64,000 bases of DNA from Halichondria panicea (Eukaryota > Porifera > Demospongiae > Suberitida > Halichondriidae): assembly GCF_963675165.1 (NCBI RefSeq), contig NC_087387.1, positions 3,151,501-3,215,500 on the forward strand, given 5' to 3'. Positions 33,729-46,800 of this stretch are shown here, piece after piece. The notes beneath the pieces are model-generated. The model was given only the letters and a program-made list of their open reading frames with translations, did not search any database and was not told the DNA's origin. How positions within the stretch are numbered: the stretch's first letter is position 1; each line of letters begins with the position of its first letter. Position numbers and translations under genes: made by a program.

Positions 33729-33983
33729 ATACGCAGGCCATGTCATTAACCTGCCACAAGATGTGGTGTCATTTGCATAAATCTTTCAGCAGAGTTGGAT
33801 GCGTCGCTTGCCCCATGGCGCTTGCCCCTATATTAATTGCCTGAGCTGCACCGCGCCTGTCGTACGCCCTCCTCTGTTCAAGCGCGCAAGAGAATTGACG
33901 TGTCTGCAACAGAGGAGGGTGGACAGGGTCAAAAGGTCACTAATGAATCATCACGTGAGCTTATGTTTTGTGCAGTAAATTTG

Positions 33984-34703
33984 TAGCCTCCTTCGCAGCA
34001 GCCTCTCCTTTTTCTGTTCTTTGTCATATATAGTTCAATAAGATAAAATACGGGACTAATTGGAGGAACAAAGAAAGAAAGAAGGAAGAGACTAAGAAAA
34101 AGGAGAGCCTGCCTTGCTAAGTCGCGTGACGGTAGAGGAGTGGTAGACGAGTGAAAATGAACGTGGGCAATCACTAGCTGGGCGGAGCCTGACAGAGCAA
34201 AAAGCTACAGCATGCCTACGCATTGCAAACTCTAAATAAAAGCTGTTAGCATCGTAGATAGTAAGCCAGAAAATCAACATCGTAGACGAGGGCTTACCTA
34301 GTAAAGACTAAAGAGACTAAATATCTAAATTTAGCTCAGTTTTTTTTCCTGAGTTCAGAACAGACCCACTTGATTAGTAGATATAATTATTACAGCAGTA
34401 TAGTCTACTCTACTCTAGTCTTTCATACTTCCTCTACTGACTAAAGGTCTCACAAAGGCTGACTCTACTGCACTGTACTGTACTGTTCATAACAGATTAT
34501 GTTCCTGGTAAATGCGCTCCAAGTACTGTGTGGGAGGACAGTTATTGAGGTTTTCTCTCGCCCACGCTCGTTAAAATTTGTCTACGTCAGTAGGGGATCA
34601 CGCGACTTAGCGAGGCAGGCTCTCCTTTTTCTTAGTTGCTTCCTTCTTTCTTTCTTTGTTCCTCCAATATTTCTCTTCTGTGACGAGGCTGCGAAGGAGG
34701 CTA
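33984..34703. repeat. 720-bp foldback with TAGCCTCCTTCGCAG ends
   Basis: The left arm (TAGCCTCCTTCGCAGCAGCC, CTCTCCTTTTTCTG...) and the right arm (...AAGGAGG-CTA, preceded by GACGAGGCTGCG) are inverted. A second inner inverted pair, GAGAGCCTGCCTTGCTAAGT and ACTTAGCGAGGCAGGCTCTC, is present, so it looks like one foldback within another. Confidence 0.75.
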
Positions 34704-35101
34704 GTAAATTTGCAAGTTTGACTGCACATCGCGCCCTGATTTTTTTGATAAAGTAGCCCCTTCATGTTACTGCTGCAAGTTAGTTAACTTTTAGCTACTG
34801 CGCCCCTCCAGAGAAATCGTGCAGTCCCTAAAAGGGGTGACCTCTCACAAAGGTCGTAGTTCTGTCATGTCAAACTGACCTCTGACCTTTATAAAGTAGG
34901 AGCTACCGTGCTGTAGAGTGAATGTATAGCTCAGCTATATCATCATCTAAGTATACTCTTGTTTCCAGAATGAAAAGGTGGCCTGCTGGCTAGAAAAGAG
35001 CTTGTTAAAGTAGGTTCAAGGTTCAAGTATTTTAATAAAGACTACGTCATTATTAACTTTTTGGACACGCATCATCATGACGCCTTCAGTCATGTGATAA
35101 T

Positions 35102-35491
35102 TACCGTATATCTTCTAATTTATCGGATAGCAAAAAATAATTATTTTGGAAATTGTCCGGGTATAATTGGAACAGAGCATGCGAAGTGTCCGGAATAATT
35201 AGAACAAGCAAGCAGCTGCATGCGAGCTAGCTAAGTTTAATAGAACAAGGTACAACTGAATAGTTGCACTAACTATCTAAAACTAGCTACTCAAAGCTAT
35301 CTAACTGCAGCACTCCAAGTCTTACTTGCCGTCTACGAATGGTAACTCAACTTTTCAAGATATTGTCCGGATATTTAGAACAAATGTAATATTAAAGTAC
35401 TGGAGTGTCCGTTGTATTAGAACAACGAAAATTGCCCAAAAGAGTGTCCGGGGTAATTAGAAGTGTCCGATAAATTAGAAGATATACGGTA
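35102..35491. repeat. TIR element with TACCGTATATCTTCTAATTT ends
   Basis: TACCGTATATCTTCTAATTT at the left and AAATTAGAAGATATACGGTA at the right are exact inverted repeats. The interior has repeated TGTCCGG.(T)AATTAGAAC words. It is 390 bp, non-coding, related in vocabulary to 31189-32177. Confidence 0.85.
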
Positions 35492-35809
35492 TACACCTTT
35501 ATAGAATTCCTTTGAGGTCAAAGGTGAGAATGTAAAAGCTTATCAGTGCAAGTAAGAGCTAGAGAACGCTAAAGAGAAACAGATTAATGGTGCTCTGACC
35601 TCCTCTGCTCATATAGATCTAGATCATAATCCTGTTAAATAAAAATTGGAAAAGTGTCAAAAAAATCTAAATACTAGTCTAGATCCATCTTGGAATCTTT
35701 TCAGCAGTGTAGGGAAGGTGAGAGGGCGGTGGGAATGCTCCTAGACCACTTCTGGCTACTTGCAGTGTCTCTGTACAGCCTACAAAACAGTGGAGCATCG
35801 AGGTGCCTA

Positions 35810-37650
35810 ATTAGACTGGCGGCGACAGCCCCTCGTGTACCGCGAGGGACTGGCAAACTGTCTATCAGTCACTCGTCTCAGCTGCAACGAGCATTGCAGC
35901 CTATCAGATTGCTCAACGTCATATTAGCCCTGTAATTGTAACCGCACTTACACTTCAGGGGATTCAGTGCATTCCATAGTAGCTGAATCTCATAGCAAAA
36001 TTTAACCACATTATCTATAACGATATTCATGTTTAGTAGTGTCATACGATCTATTACACTTCCGCTGAGACGAGTGACTGATAGGCAGTTTGCCAGTCGC
36101 TCGCGCTACACGCTCGGGCGGCTGTCACCGCCAGTCTAGTGCCTAATGTAGTCTGGGGGCCAGACCTTTTTCTCAGAGGGGGGAGGGGGAAGAGAGAAAG
36201 AAGCTAATCCTAGCTCTCTTGATTTTGCCCCCGAGCTATTAGGTCTGGCCCCCAGACTAGTAGACTCGCAAGCCACTCCCTTTTCTCTGATTGGACGGGG
36301 GCGGGAGAAAAGGGACTGGTGACTCTGGGCTACAGCTTGTGTAAATCAGGAATGCTATTAAATATTAATGTCACGTGCAAATTATCCAATTTATTCTGAT
36401 GCGTCAAAAGCTAAAGACACACAGAAGACAAGTAGTCTCGAATACCCGCCTCAACCTAAAAGCTTGAGTCTGGTCAAACTCACATTGAGGTTTGGTTCAA
36501 GTGTGTCCAGGAATTTCTTGGACATTTAATTGACCACAAGTGGGTGTGGAACATGAATAAAATTATAGTCTACATGAATATCATTATAGCTAACCGCCAC
36601 GGCAGCATGGATTGTTACTATATAGTAGAAAGAATTAGCCCCTGACAGAAGGCGACATAGGAAAATTCATGGAGAGAGTTGTAAGGATGTGATACTAGAA
36701 CTCTCCAGACTAGCAACAGGACCTTTGGAACACCTTGTTGAAATTGAATGTGACCGTCGACCATGGTTTCATGGCCCTCTAGCTCTGTGCAATGATGGCT
36801 TCAAGCTCAGTGTTTTTCTTGTAGGCTTTCAACTCCTAGCCTTAATTGATACACTGTCTGATATAGCCCTCTGTGTATGTTCTGTCCCTAACATGCGGTG
36901 GCTTGTGGCTTTATCACTATGCTTGTGGGCGTGTAGCCCACTTGACTTTGCTGACTGTGCAGAACAAAGTTCATATGTGAGTTTGACCAGACTCAAGCTT
37001 TTAGGTTGAGGCGGGTATTCGAGACTAGAAGACAAGTATACAGATCTATCTAGCCAGCCTTTTGATTTTATAGATCCTTGTACCAGTGTCTGTTGTGCCA
37101 CAACTTGTGGATTAGCATGGAACAGCTGATGAACGTAGAAATCTTGGCAGTCCTTCTTTGAACCGAGGAGTACGAGTGGCAGCGATTTAAGACAGCTTGT
37201 ACAAGTCTGACTACTCTCAATTCAACTGCTGCCGTCTGCCATTATCTGTCTTGTATTATACAGGTTATTAAAAGCTTTAGGCAACCAATGACTTTCGGCT
37301 GCCAGTTCTCATCACGTAAAACTAAAACAAGCTAATCTCTGCTGGTGTCTTAGATGACTATATCCTAGCTGAATGCCTGATGATGTTATTACTCCATCAT
37401 CTTCTCTTTTCTAGCACTAGCATCCATTCTTAAACTGTAGCTAAGAAGCCCGCGATCACTTTTGCAGGCTACGCAATTCTACTTAACCTCACGCAATTTT
37501 TGGATCACGTGGAAAAATCAATGAATAATCTCTACCCAAATTCTGGTAGAGACACAAAATGTGTCCCAGAGTCACCAGTCCCTTTTCTCCCGCCCCCGTC
37601 CAATCAGAGAAAAGGGAGTGGCTTGCGAGTCTACCAGACTAGTGCCTAAT
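35810..37650. repeat. nested inverted-repeat complex upstream of ZFC3H1
   Basis: Four arm pairs are visible. (a) 35820-35882 with 36058-36140 (CTATCAGTCACTCGTCTCAGC and inverse). (b) 36150-36175 with 36238-36262 (GTCTGGGGGCCAGACC and inverse). (c) 36258-36330 with 37566-37645 (GACTCGCAAGCCACTCCCTT and inverse), about 75 bp. (d) 36430-36483 with 36972-37034 (CTCGAATACCCGCCTCAACC and inverse). Pair d lies within pair c, so elements have inserted into each other. Confidence 0.8.
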
Positions 37651-37654
37651 GGTG

Positions 37655-37869
37655 CCTAATCTTATGAGCGCACGTGATAAAACCTGACGGTGGATGACGC
37701 GCGTCCAACCTCCTCTGGTGTCTGCAATAAGTGTGTCAGCACGTGATGTTGAGCCGCTATTAACAGGTCATGTGACAAGAAGCATGCTGGCTCATTTCTG
37801 AGCTAGCTCTTTGTTCCAAACGATAGCACCAGATACCAATCGATAATCAGCTCTGGGAAAGCATTTATT
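37655..37869 (+). promoter_or_regulatory. likely ZFC3H1 promoter
   Basis: The short unique stretch between the foldback complex and the ZFC3H1 ATG has two CACGTG boxes (37671-37676, 37740-37745) and a GGTCATGTGACA site near 37767. No TATA box is obvious. Assignment is by position. Confidence 0.4.
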
Positions 37870-40800
37870 ATGAGCAGTGACAGGCTCAGAAGTAGGAGAC
37901 ATGGCAAGAACAGACACTTCACTACCAGTGGACAGTATTCTCTGAGAAATGAAGGTAGGTAATAATTGAAAACACACACAATACCACTGTCAATCTTATG
38001 TACAACCTACTGGCTGTACTATAACTAGCTAGGATACTTGAACCAGTTATATTGCTTGTGTATTATGTTTGTTGGCAGGTGCTCGGGCCTGTGATCGAAG
38101 GACCGATATCGATAGCTCTAGCAATTATAGAACCACAGGAAGCTCCTACTATGAAGGGGATGACTCAGTGAGTGTGAGCAGCCACCCTCTAATTCAAGAA
38201 GGTCATGTGTATTATTCAGATGAGGACTACGTTGAGAACTTGGATAGATCTAGTTACCAACTGTGTGATCGAAGGCCGGATCTCAGATCAGATTATGGAC
38301 ATCATGACTACCACCAACATCATGATTACAAGCATCACCAGTATGCAATGCCTCGAAGGAGGCTGTATGATGGTGAAGATCCAATAGCTGATTCTCGATC
38401 CCATTGCAACTCATTGTATGAAGAAAATGATCGCGACGAGTGTCGGCAACCTGGTCCTAGTAGGCACACTTCACGTTCTGACTTGCCCAATGACCAAGAT
38501 GTTAGTACGAGCCAACAGTACAGCCCACTTTTAATAAATGAAGTTATCAATCAAGAAAGCTTACATAGAGATCGTGACAATTGGACATCCTCTGAAACGG
38601 GCGGTCCTTATGATAATCATGAAAGTCATTTTTGGTCAAAAAGGAATGAAACAAGTTCTAGATATTTGCCACAGGTTGCGCCAGATGATGTCCAACACCC
38701 TCCTTCGTTAATGTCTCTCAACTGTAACAGTGAAGCTTTGCAACACCCGGTTATGTCCTCGAGTAGGTACAGTGAACAGTTTGGACATCCAACACAAGTT
38801 AAAGTCGAAGAATGTAACAACCATGTGCGTGCCGAAAGGATGCCGCCAGAACCTTTAATGTCACTTCCTGTAAAAAACATTCATGCATTGAGATTCTATA
38901 GAAAAGACAATCTTCAAAAAGGGTACAGGGACAATGATACTAGCTTGCAGCCATTAATGTCCGTTTCTAATGAAGATTATCCGTCGAGTAGCTACGAGAG
39001 GTCAGATGTTATGCATGGTTTTGAAAGAGAGCCAACCTTTGTGTTTTCTCGTCTTGGACGAGAAACTCCTTACACTAGTGCAGACGAGTCCGATTACTTT
39101 TCTACGAGCATGCGAGAACCTAACCCTAACAACTCCTTCTCTGACCTGCGCTGCACTCCAATTGATTACGGAACAGGTAATTCTGAAGCAGGAACATACC
39201 CTCCACAAACAGATGTTCTATCAACATACCCTCCAAGAGCAGATGTTCTATCTAGGCTTGGCCCTGAAAATCTACCTACTGCAAGTATTCCCAAACAACA
39301 TGAAGATTTGCGGCTGTCGCTACGTCACTCAACCATAGCAAATACCGAACATATAGACTTGCGCATGTCTCTACCCCTAACACATCAAATATTACCTAGC
39401 AAATTTGAAACTGATTCTGCAGGGAGAAGTATTGCATGTCCCACTAACACTGGACCGTCTTTGTTGTCGTCTAGACTGAGCTCCTTAGTTGATGTTCTAC
39501 CGAATGTTAAAGAGTTTGTTAGTTCAGAGGTGGAGCCTTCATCATTTGACTTACCTTTCAGCAAAATTGATGGTTCAACTGTAGAAAAAACACGCATGTT
39601 GCAATCTGCTATTGAAAGTGACTTACCCCTAAAGTATTCATCTCTGCAAAAGCCAAGTGTAGTTCCTACTACTTATCCAAAGTCTTCCTCAAGGCGAAAA
39701 CCTAAAGGTTTGATTTCTAAAAATTCTTCGCAACACTGTGTTTCTCGTACAAAACGAAGTACAGTATCTTCTAAGCGTACTAAACATCGAACTAGATCGC
39801 ATGGATCTCTTGAAATGTGGAACAAAATGTCCTCGTATTCGAAACCATCTAACAAAACACCAGTTGATAAACAAAAGGTACACATCCGTAGACTTTCAAA
39901 AAGTGTGATCGGTAATATAACCGAGCATCTCTACGTTTCCAGTGATTCTAAAAGCTGTTTGCTTACTCGTCTCTACAATGCATGTGCTGTGGTGGTTGAA
40001 GTCTTGTCGAAAGAAAATAATAATGATATAAAATGTCTCCAAACTCTATGTCATCACTTTTCTGGATTTTTCTGTGCCACCCTAGTATCAACGCACCTTT
40101 TACCAGTCAGTAATGAAGATCTTTTCACAAAAGAATTGAGTCACCTTCGAGCGACTTGTGGTAATAATATCACTAAGTGGAGAAAAGAAATCAATAAATT
40201 TGTGTATTTAGCAGGAACAATTGCTAATTTAGTGAAGGATATTACTGTTCTCGATGAAAGGAGCCTGTCACCCAAATCGCTAATGCTCGATATCAGCAGT
40301 GCTGATTTTGTTGGATATAGACCACCGAAATCTGAACCTAATGTAAGTCCAGCTGCTCAGGCCAGGGAGAAATGCGACAATGGAGACAAGAACCGGTGTG
40401 TGGCTAAAAGGTTAGAAACTGTTGCTTCTCAACCCTCACAGCATCCTTCTCTGACAACTAGCACTGTTGAAGTAACGAAACCCACAAATCTCATTAAAGA
40501 TAGCGTCATTGTGCAACGATCTGGACATGCTGTTAGCACATCTGTTAAGTTTATGAGCCCCAACAAAGGGTCTAGTGGAGATTTTCCCGAGGTAATAAGC
40601 ATGCTAAAAGAGGTTAAGCCTGCAAGTGCTGAAGAGAGCGGTGCACACCCGGTAAATGGAAGTGACCCTGTACAAACACAGTCTCTATCAAGACAGTCCT
40701 TGGTACCATCCTCATCGGAAGATATTCAACCGTCCAAACCGATTTCTAAGACACCAACTCCTCTGGACAAAACCAATCCCATGGACAATGGAAGTCAACT

Positions 40801-43800
40801 ATCACCCCGTGTTAAAGAAATATCCCCGTTACCCGCAAATCATGTGGAACAGTTCAAATGTCATTCTGCGCCACCAAAATCGCTGGAAGATGAAATATTG
40901 TTGCTTCAAAAATCCTATTCTTCTCAAGATGAAGAGGCAGTTTACTTACCATTAAATCCAACTGAGGTATGTAGTCCTGAAGATGTACAGACAGGTCAGT
41001 CTGTGCATCGTCCTAGTGTGCAAGACGGACTGTGCGATGATATGCACCCTGTTCACCCTGTTCAAACAGCCATCTCTCTAAAAGAGGACCAGAAGTCTTG
41101 TGTGAAAGAACGGAAAACTCAGAAACAAGACAATCAAACTTCTACTACTGATCGTCAACTCGGCAGTATCAAAGATCAAGAATATCATGACTCAATCAAT
41201 GACAAGCAGCTACCCGTTTTGGTTACGTCGAACATTCCTGTTGGCTCTCTAAAAAGAACAGACAAAGGGCTAAAATCTTTGCTTGAAATTGTGATGTGTG
41301 GTGCTGTGCATACTGATTCTACAAAGCAAGATAATACCCCTCCGCTTGACAACTCGAAATTGCTTCCTCATAGCCAGAAATTGTGTTTAGTCAGCACCAC
41401 TACAAGTATAGTACCTTCTGAATCGCATTTAGTGGGATCGAGCACTGTTAACCTTTCTGGTCCAGACTGTAAAGGAAAGTGCTCTCCTGATAGAGCTAAA
41501 AATGTAGTCAGCAAACGTTTGGAAAGAGGTAGTCTTAGTCCAGGAGAAATTGTCAGCACTTCACCATCTCCAAGTCCTCCTCCTCCTCTTCCTGAACAGA
41601 ATAATGGTGGTAGAAAACTAGATTCCCATAACAAAATCCGACTTCATGAGAGTCAGCCTTCACTTAGCAGTAACGAAAGGAACAGTAGAATGAGAAGCAG
41701 TTCAGAGAAAAACAGTTATAAGAGAAGGCCTTATGTTCAACAACCCAGCAGGCGGAAAGTTTCTCGGTCAAGTGTAGTTAGCAAATCTAGGAAGAAAAAC
41801 CCCCTGAAAAAGATCAACTCAGACAGCGATGACGAGCTTGAGTTGTTGGATCTGCGAAAGAAAGCACTAATGTCAATGATTCAAGATAAGAAGTCCAGCG
41901 CACCTGTGTCAGCGCAGGGGTACGTAATACATGTTATTTGTCCTTTAGCTATAATTTTACTACTAATTAATGGTATCAATGCCAGCATTAGAAGTTAGAC
42001 TGTAAATATGGCACACGAATTTTTGTATTGTGGAACTTTTCGTATCTTTCGTATTGTAGAGCATCATCCAAAAATTAGAGCTATTACAGTTGAGCCTCGG
42101 TTATCCGAATCCCGGTTATCCGAATCCTCGATTATCCGAATGCTAGAGCATAGTGCAATCTGAGCATGCGCAGTAGGAAATTGCCCACGTGGCTGGCAAA
42201 AAGAAGCCAGCTGGCATGTTTTGATTATCCGAATATTTCACTTATCCAAATGGGCCCGGGGACAAAGGTGTTCGGATAACCGAGGCTCAACTGTATACGA
42301 CATTAGTAGTCCATACAGTACGTAGTTCATATATACGAAAATGTGCACAAACCTATATGCCGTTTGATTATGTCAGTACCTGTGATGTGCACAAGCTTCT
42401 CCATTTTTGTAGGAAATTGACTAGTCCTGGGAAACCAAGTGGTTTTACTCCTTTTGGACAAGACGTCTTTGAAACTATAGACATGGAAATTTGCAGTGAG
42501 TCTGACACAGATGTCGAATTGCCTACTAACACAGAATTTAAGCGTACGAGTGACAGCTCCCAGCTAGTCAATGAAATAGATAGTAACAAATTAGCGACTA
42601 TTAACACTGAAGGTAAGTTTGGGTTAGATAGAAAACAAAGCTCAGTAACATCTCTAGATGAAAGCAGAGACAAAGCGGCATCCAGCGAAGCTAGTGTTAG
42701 AGCAGCTGTTGAAAAAGAGAAAGCCAAGAACCTTCCCATGGAAAGAAAACCTTCCACCGATGCTACTGTTGTTCCACCTTTAAAATCTGTTCCAGTACAG
42801 ATACCATCGTTTGTTGTCAAGGTTTGTAATGTAGCTCGCTATGTAAGTATTATATAATTATATTGATTTTCTGTAGGTCTTGCCTGGAAATGAAAAAACC
42901 TGGAATATCGAGCCAGTCCATATCATGCCACACAATGACAGTGATAGCGAAGAGCAAGACTCTGAATTGCAACAAAAGAAGAGCCCCCAGAAAGCTGTGT
43001 CTCGTGTTAGCCAGTTTCTAATTCAAGCAAGAAATGCTTCACTTGAGCCCAAGGATGTTAATGTATGCAGATACTAGATATTTACTTTATATTGAAGTAA
43101 ACAACTTTTTTAAATTAAATTTTGTGCCTTTGCAGGTTGTGCAGCCAAACCCAAGATCTATTCCGAAGTCTATGCCTTTATTGTTGCCGACTCCAAAGAA
43201 GAAAGAATACTTGCAGCTGAAGATGAAACTGGAGATGCATGAGAGAAAAAAACGCCTAAGAACACACTCCAGTAAAAACTGTCTTTCCACCAGCAGCTCT
43301 CCAGAAAGAAGTAGACAGCCTACTCCTGAAAAGGTACCCACATTTTTTTTGTTAGAATGTTTGTAATCTTTTTTTTTTGCTTTTAGTCTAAATCATTAAT
43401 GGAGTCTCCTGGACGTAAGAGTGTGAACCACAAAGCGATTGATCTCAGTCTACATGTAGCTTTGAAGAATTACGAAAACCAGCTTCAAAGTTATCAGTAA
43501 GGCAATACTTTTTGTCATAAAGCTTATCATTCATTTCCGGTCGTTACAGGAATGTGCAGGAGGGTAATCTTTCTGACCTTAACTCTTTGACGGAAAAACT
43601 CACCGACTGTGAATTGAATATTGAAGAATGTGATGTAAAGATAGTTGAATTAGAGGCACAACAGAAACACTTGCAAAACAAAATTTTGGTAAGTTGTCTT
43701 CTACAGTACAATTACATGTATGCACGTATGTTCTACGTTCTTCTATGTATTGTAATTAGTAATAAATTATTATAGTAATGGTCAATGTACATTAAATTGT

Positions 43801-46800
43801 TATCAAAAGGCGTGCGCATATCTTAATTTGTATAACAAGCACATGAGTGCAAGGGTGTTATGGAAGAAGAACAGAACTGCCATGACTAGAGATGATCTTG
43901 ATGGATACCGATAAATAAACGTATAGATGTATGACGTACATTGTGCATTTCCTGTCAACTAAAAAGGTGTTGATTGGCTGAGAATTCCCAATGGCTTGCT
44001 GCAAACGTTTTCAGAGAGCATGCATCTGTGGAATTACCTGTAACGTAATAATTCTTGTGAGTGATCTGCATTGAATTTGTTGCAGAACATGTGAAAGTAA
44101 TACCAAAATATCATGTGACAGGTACTTCCGCTCTTTTTTACTAGGCAGATGCTAGCCTCCTTCACTGGCCTTTGAAAGAAGGCCTGCTATCGACTGCTTG
44201 CGCATGCGCCAAATTATTGGATTTTTTTCCCGTAAATATTTCTATAATACTATAATATTGGAATTTTTCCCCGTAAATATTCCTATAATACTGGATACAT
44301 CAGAGAAAATATCCTAAAAGTCATACACAGAGCTATATAGCTAGCTAGCTAGAAACAGAGCTGTGTAGGTTTGTTGTACTGCTATTTTCTTCTGATAGAA
44401 TCAGTATCAGTAGTATAGTAGACTTTCACCAAAGTTAGTGTTAAATGGGCGTGGCCTGTCCATATAGGCTCTTATCAAGCCGTCACTCCTTTCAGACGAT
44501 CGTCATCCACACTGTTGCAGGCTGTGAGTCTTTTGTTAACATAGCAGGCTAAGGATAGCTATCAGAGAATGCTATCCGATGGGCTAGAAACCTTCAATCG
44601 AACTTTCTATCTACTTCCTTCAATCCACTTCCTTTCGTTGTGATGTCATAGTTTTACTGAGCATAAACGATGTTATCCAAAGCCCCCAGATACCGGGGGG
44701 ATATTAGCGCATGCGCAAGCAGTCGATACCAGGCCCACTTCCCTAGTGGGAAGTGCGGCCTGGGATCGAGGCTAGGCAGATGCAAGCTAAAACTCTGAAA
44801 ACCGCTGTATACAGTCATTTTAGTAAAACTTGCAATATTCTGATAAACTTTGCTGCAACCACAGTTGTATGTAACCACATAGATGATAATGAATACCATT
44901 AAGCATGGAACGTTCAAACATCTAACAGCAAGCACTAGTTTTTCTGCACTGCATGTACACTGTACACCATAATGACTTCGCACAGCCTCAGAGAACAGCT
45001 CAAAGATGCCAATGAAGAGAATGTTGTATAAGTGTCCAGGGTTCTCATTAATTCGAGATAACACTATAATTATATACATGTACATATACCCATGTAACTT
45101 ATTTTCAGCATGCTGTAATGCATGTTGCTTCCCTTCTCCACTAGCCTACAACACGGACACTGCCACCCTGCGATGTATATAATTATAGGGAAACTCGCAA
45201 ATTAATTATAATTAAACTAGAGCACTAAAGTGCAAACCCTCGGCTGGTGACATGATTATAAAGAAACCAGAAGACTGATATAATGCAGTGCATAATTATA
45301 GTGATGTTGTTATCATCATCATGCATGACTTGCACAGCAACTCAGGAGCAATAAAACTAAACCAGACTGGAGGCATGCTGAAACATTTGAGAACAGGTAG
45401 TAGTACTATAAATATATGCACTGTGGATTAGGATCACAGCAAAGAAGCATGGAGTCTCAGAGAAGTATGGCTCCAGGTCCTGCATGGATCCCAGTCAGCT
45501 AAAGCAAGCTTTCTGCTTTAGTGACCCTGTTCCAATATTGTTCCTGGACCTGGTACAGGATCACTTCAGTTATAAGTAACGCATGTGCAAGTTCTGTTCA
45601 AGCTACATTTTGCTCGCTTTTATTAGACAACGAAGCTTTAACACCGAAAGCTGCCACTATTAGAAGTACTGACTTGTTGTGTGGAGGCTACCCATGCTGT
45701 AAACGCAGTGCTAGAGCATCCAGGTAAGCAGACCCAGTCACAAGCTTCTTAGCTTTTGCTTGTTTTTATTTGACAACGAAGGTTTAACATGAAATTCTGC
45801 CACTATTAAAATTAATAACTTGTTGTATGAAGGCTATCCATGCTGTAAACGCAGTGCACGCAGTGCTGTGGCATCCAGGTGAGTAGATTCACCTGTCACA
45901 AACAAACAAACAAACAAACAAACAAACTAGAGCACTAAAGTGCAAACCCTCGGCTGGTGACATGATTATAAAGAAACCAGAAATATAATGCAGTGCATGT
46001 AGTGATGTTGTTATCATGTATGACTTGCACAGCAACTCAGGAGCAATAAAACTAAACCAGACTGGAGGCATGCTGAAACATTTGAGTACTATAGATATAT
46101 GCACTGTGGATTAGGATAACAGTAAAGAGAAGCCTGGAGTCTCAGAGAAGTATGGCTCCAGGTTCTGCATGGAGTAGGATCCCAGTCAGCAGCAGGAGCT
46201 ATAATTCAAGCTTCTACTTTAGTGTTCCATGTTCCTGGTATATACAGCTTTCTACTTTAGTGACCCTGTTCCATTGTTCTTGGTACAGGATCACTTCAGT
46301 TATAAGTAACGCATGTGCAAGTTCTGTTCAAGCTACATTTTGCTCGCTTTTATTAGACAAAGGAGCTTTAACACCGAAAGCTGCCACTATCAAAAGTACT
46401 AACTTGTTGTGTGGAGGCTACTCATGCTGTAAACGCAGTGCTAGAACATCCAGGTAAGCAGACCTAGTCACAAGCTTATTCAAGCTTCTTAGCTTTTGCT
46501 CGACAAAGAAGCTTTAACATCAAAATCTGCCACTATTTAAATCAAGATATTGTTCTGTGAAGGCTACCTATGCTGCAAACGCAGCGCTATGGCATCCAGG
46601 TGAGTAGATATACTCGTGACAAACAGACAAACAAACAAACAAACAAACAAACCAACAGACTACTATACCCGTGGCCGCCCACGCGCCTCGGGTAACAAAC
46701 CAAACGACTACTATAACCCGTGGCCGCCCACGCGCCTCGGGTTAACAAACCAAACGACTACTATAACCCGTGGCCGCCCATGCGCCTCGGGTTAACGAGT

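Larger units (their letters stand above)
33729..37869. other. foldback-dominated spacer upstream of ZFC3H1
   Basis: No confident gene. It holds the 33984-34703 foldback, a TIR element at 35102-35491, and a nested inverted-repeat complex at 35810-37650. About 215 bp of apparently unique sequence before the ZFC3H1 start contain CACGTG at 37671-37676 and 37740-37745, a likely promoter. Open frames at 35690, 36689 and 36829 lie in the inverted repeats and have no recognisable domain. Confidence 0.55.

Noticed and set aside
36689-37101. Open frames of 90-106 codons inside the nested palindromes
   Set aside because: They run into the inverted arms and show no recognisable domain; chance frames in repeats.
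42368-42820. 150-codon antisense open frame
   Set aside because: It lies exactly opposite ZFC3H1 exon 3, whose sense frame fits the flanking splice sites and continues the protein; the antisense frame has no domain.
44654-45085. 143-codon minus-strand frame in ZFC3H1 intron 7
   Set aside because: It crosses the boundary of a family H foldback, and no domain or splice structure was seen.
45521-46457. Two similar peptides (45521-45727 and 46152-46457) that look like a small gene family
   Set aside because: They come from the two direct copies of the family C block. The similarity extends beyond the frames at DNA level, so it reflects a repeat and not coding selection.
45897-46797. CRISPR-like array of repeated units
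   Set aside because: The units are direct tandem copies without unique spacers, and the locus is an intron of an animal gene.
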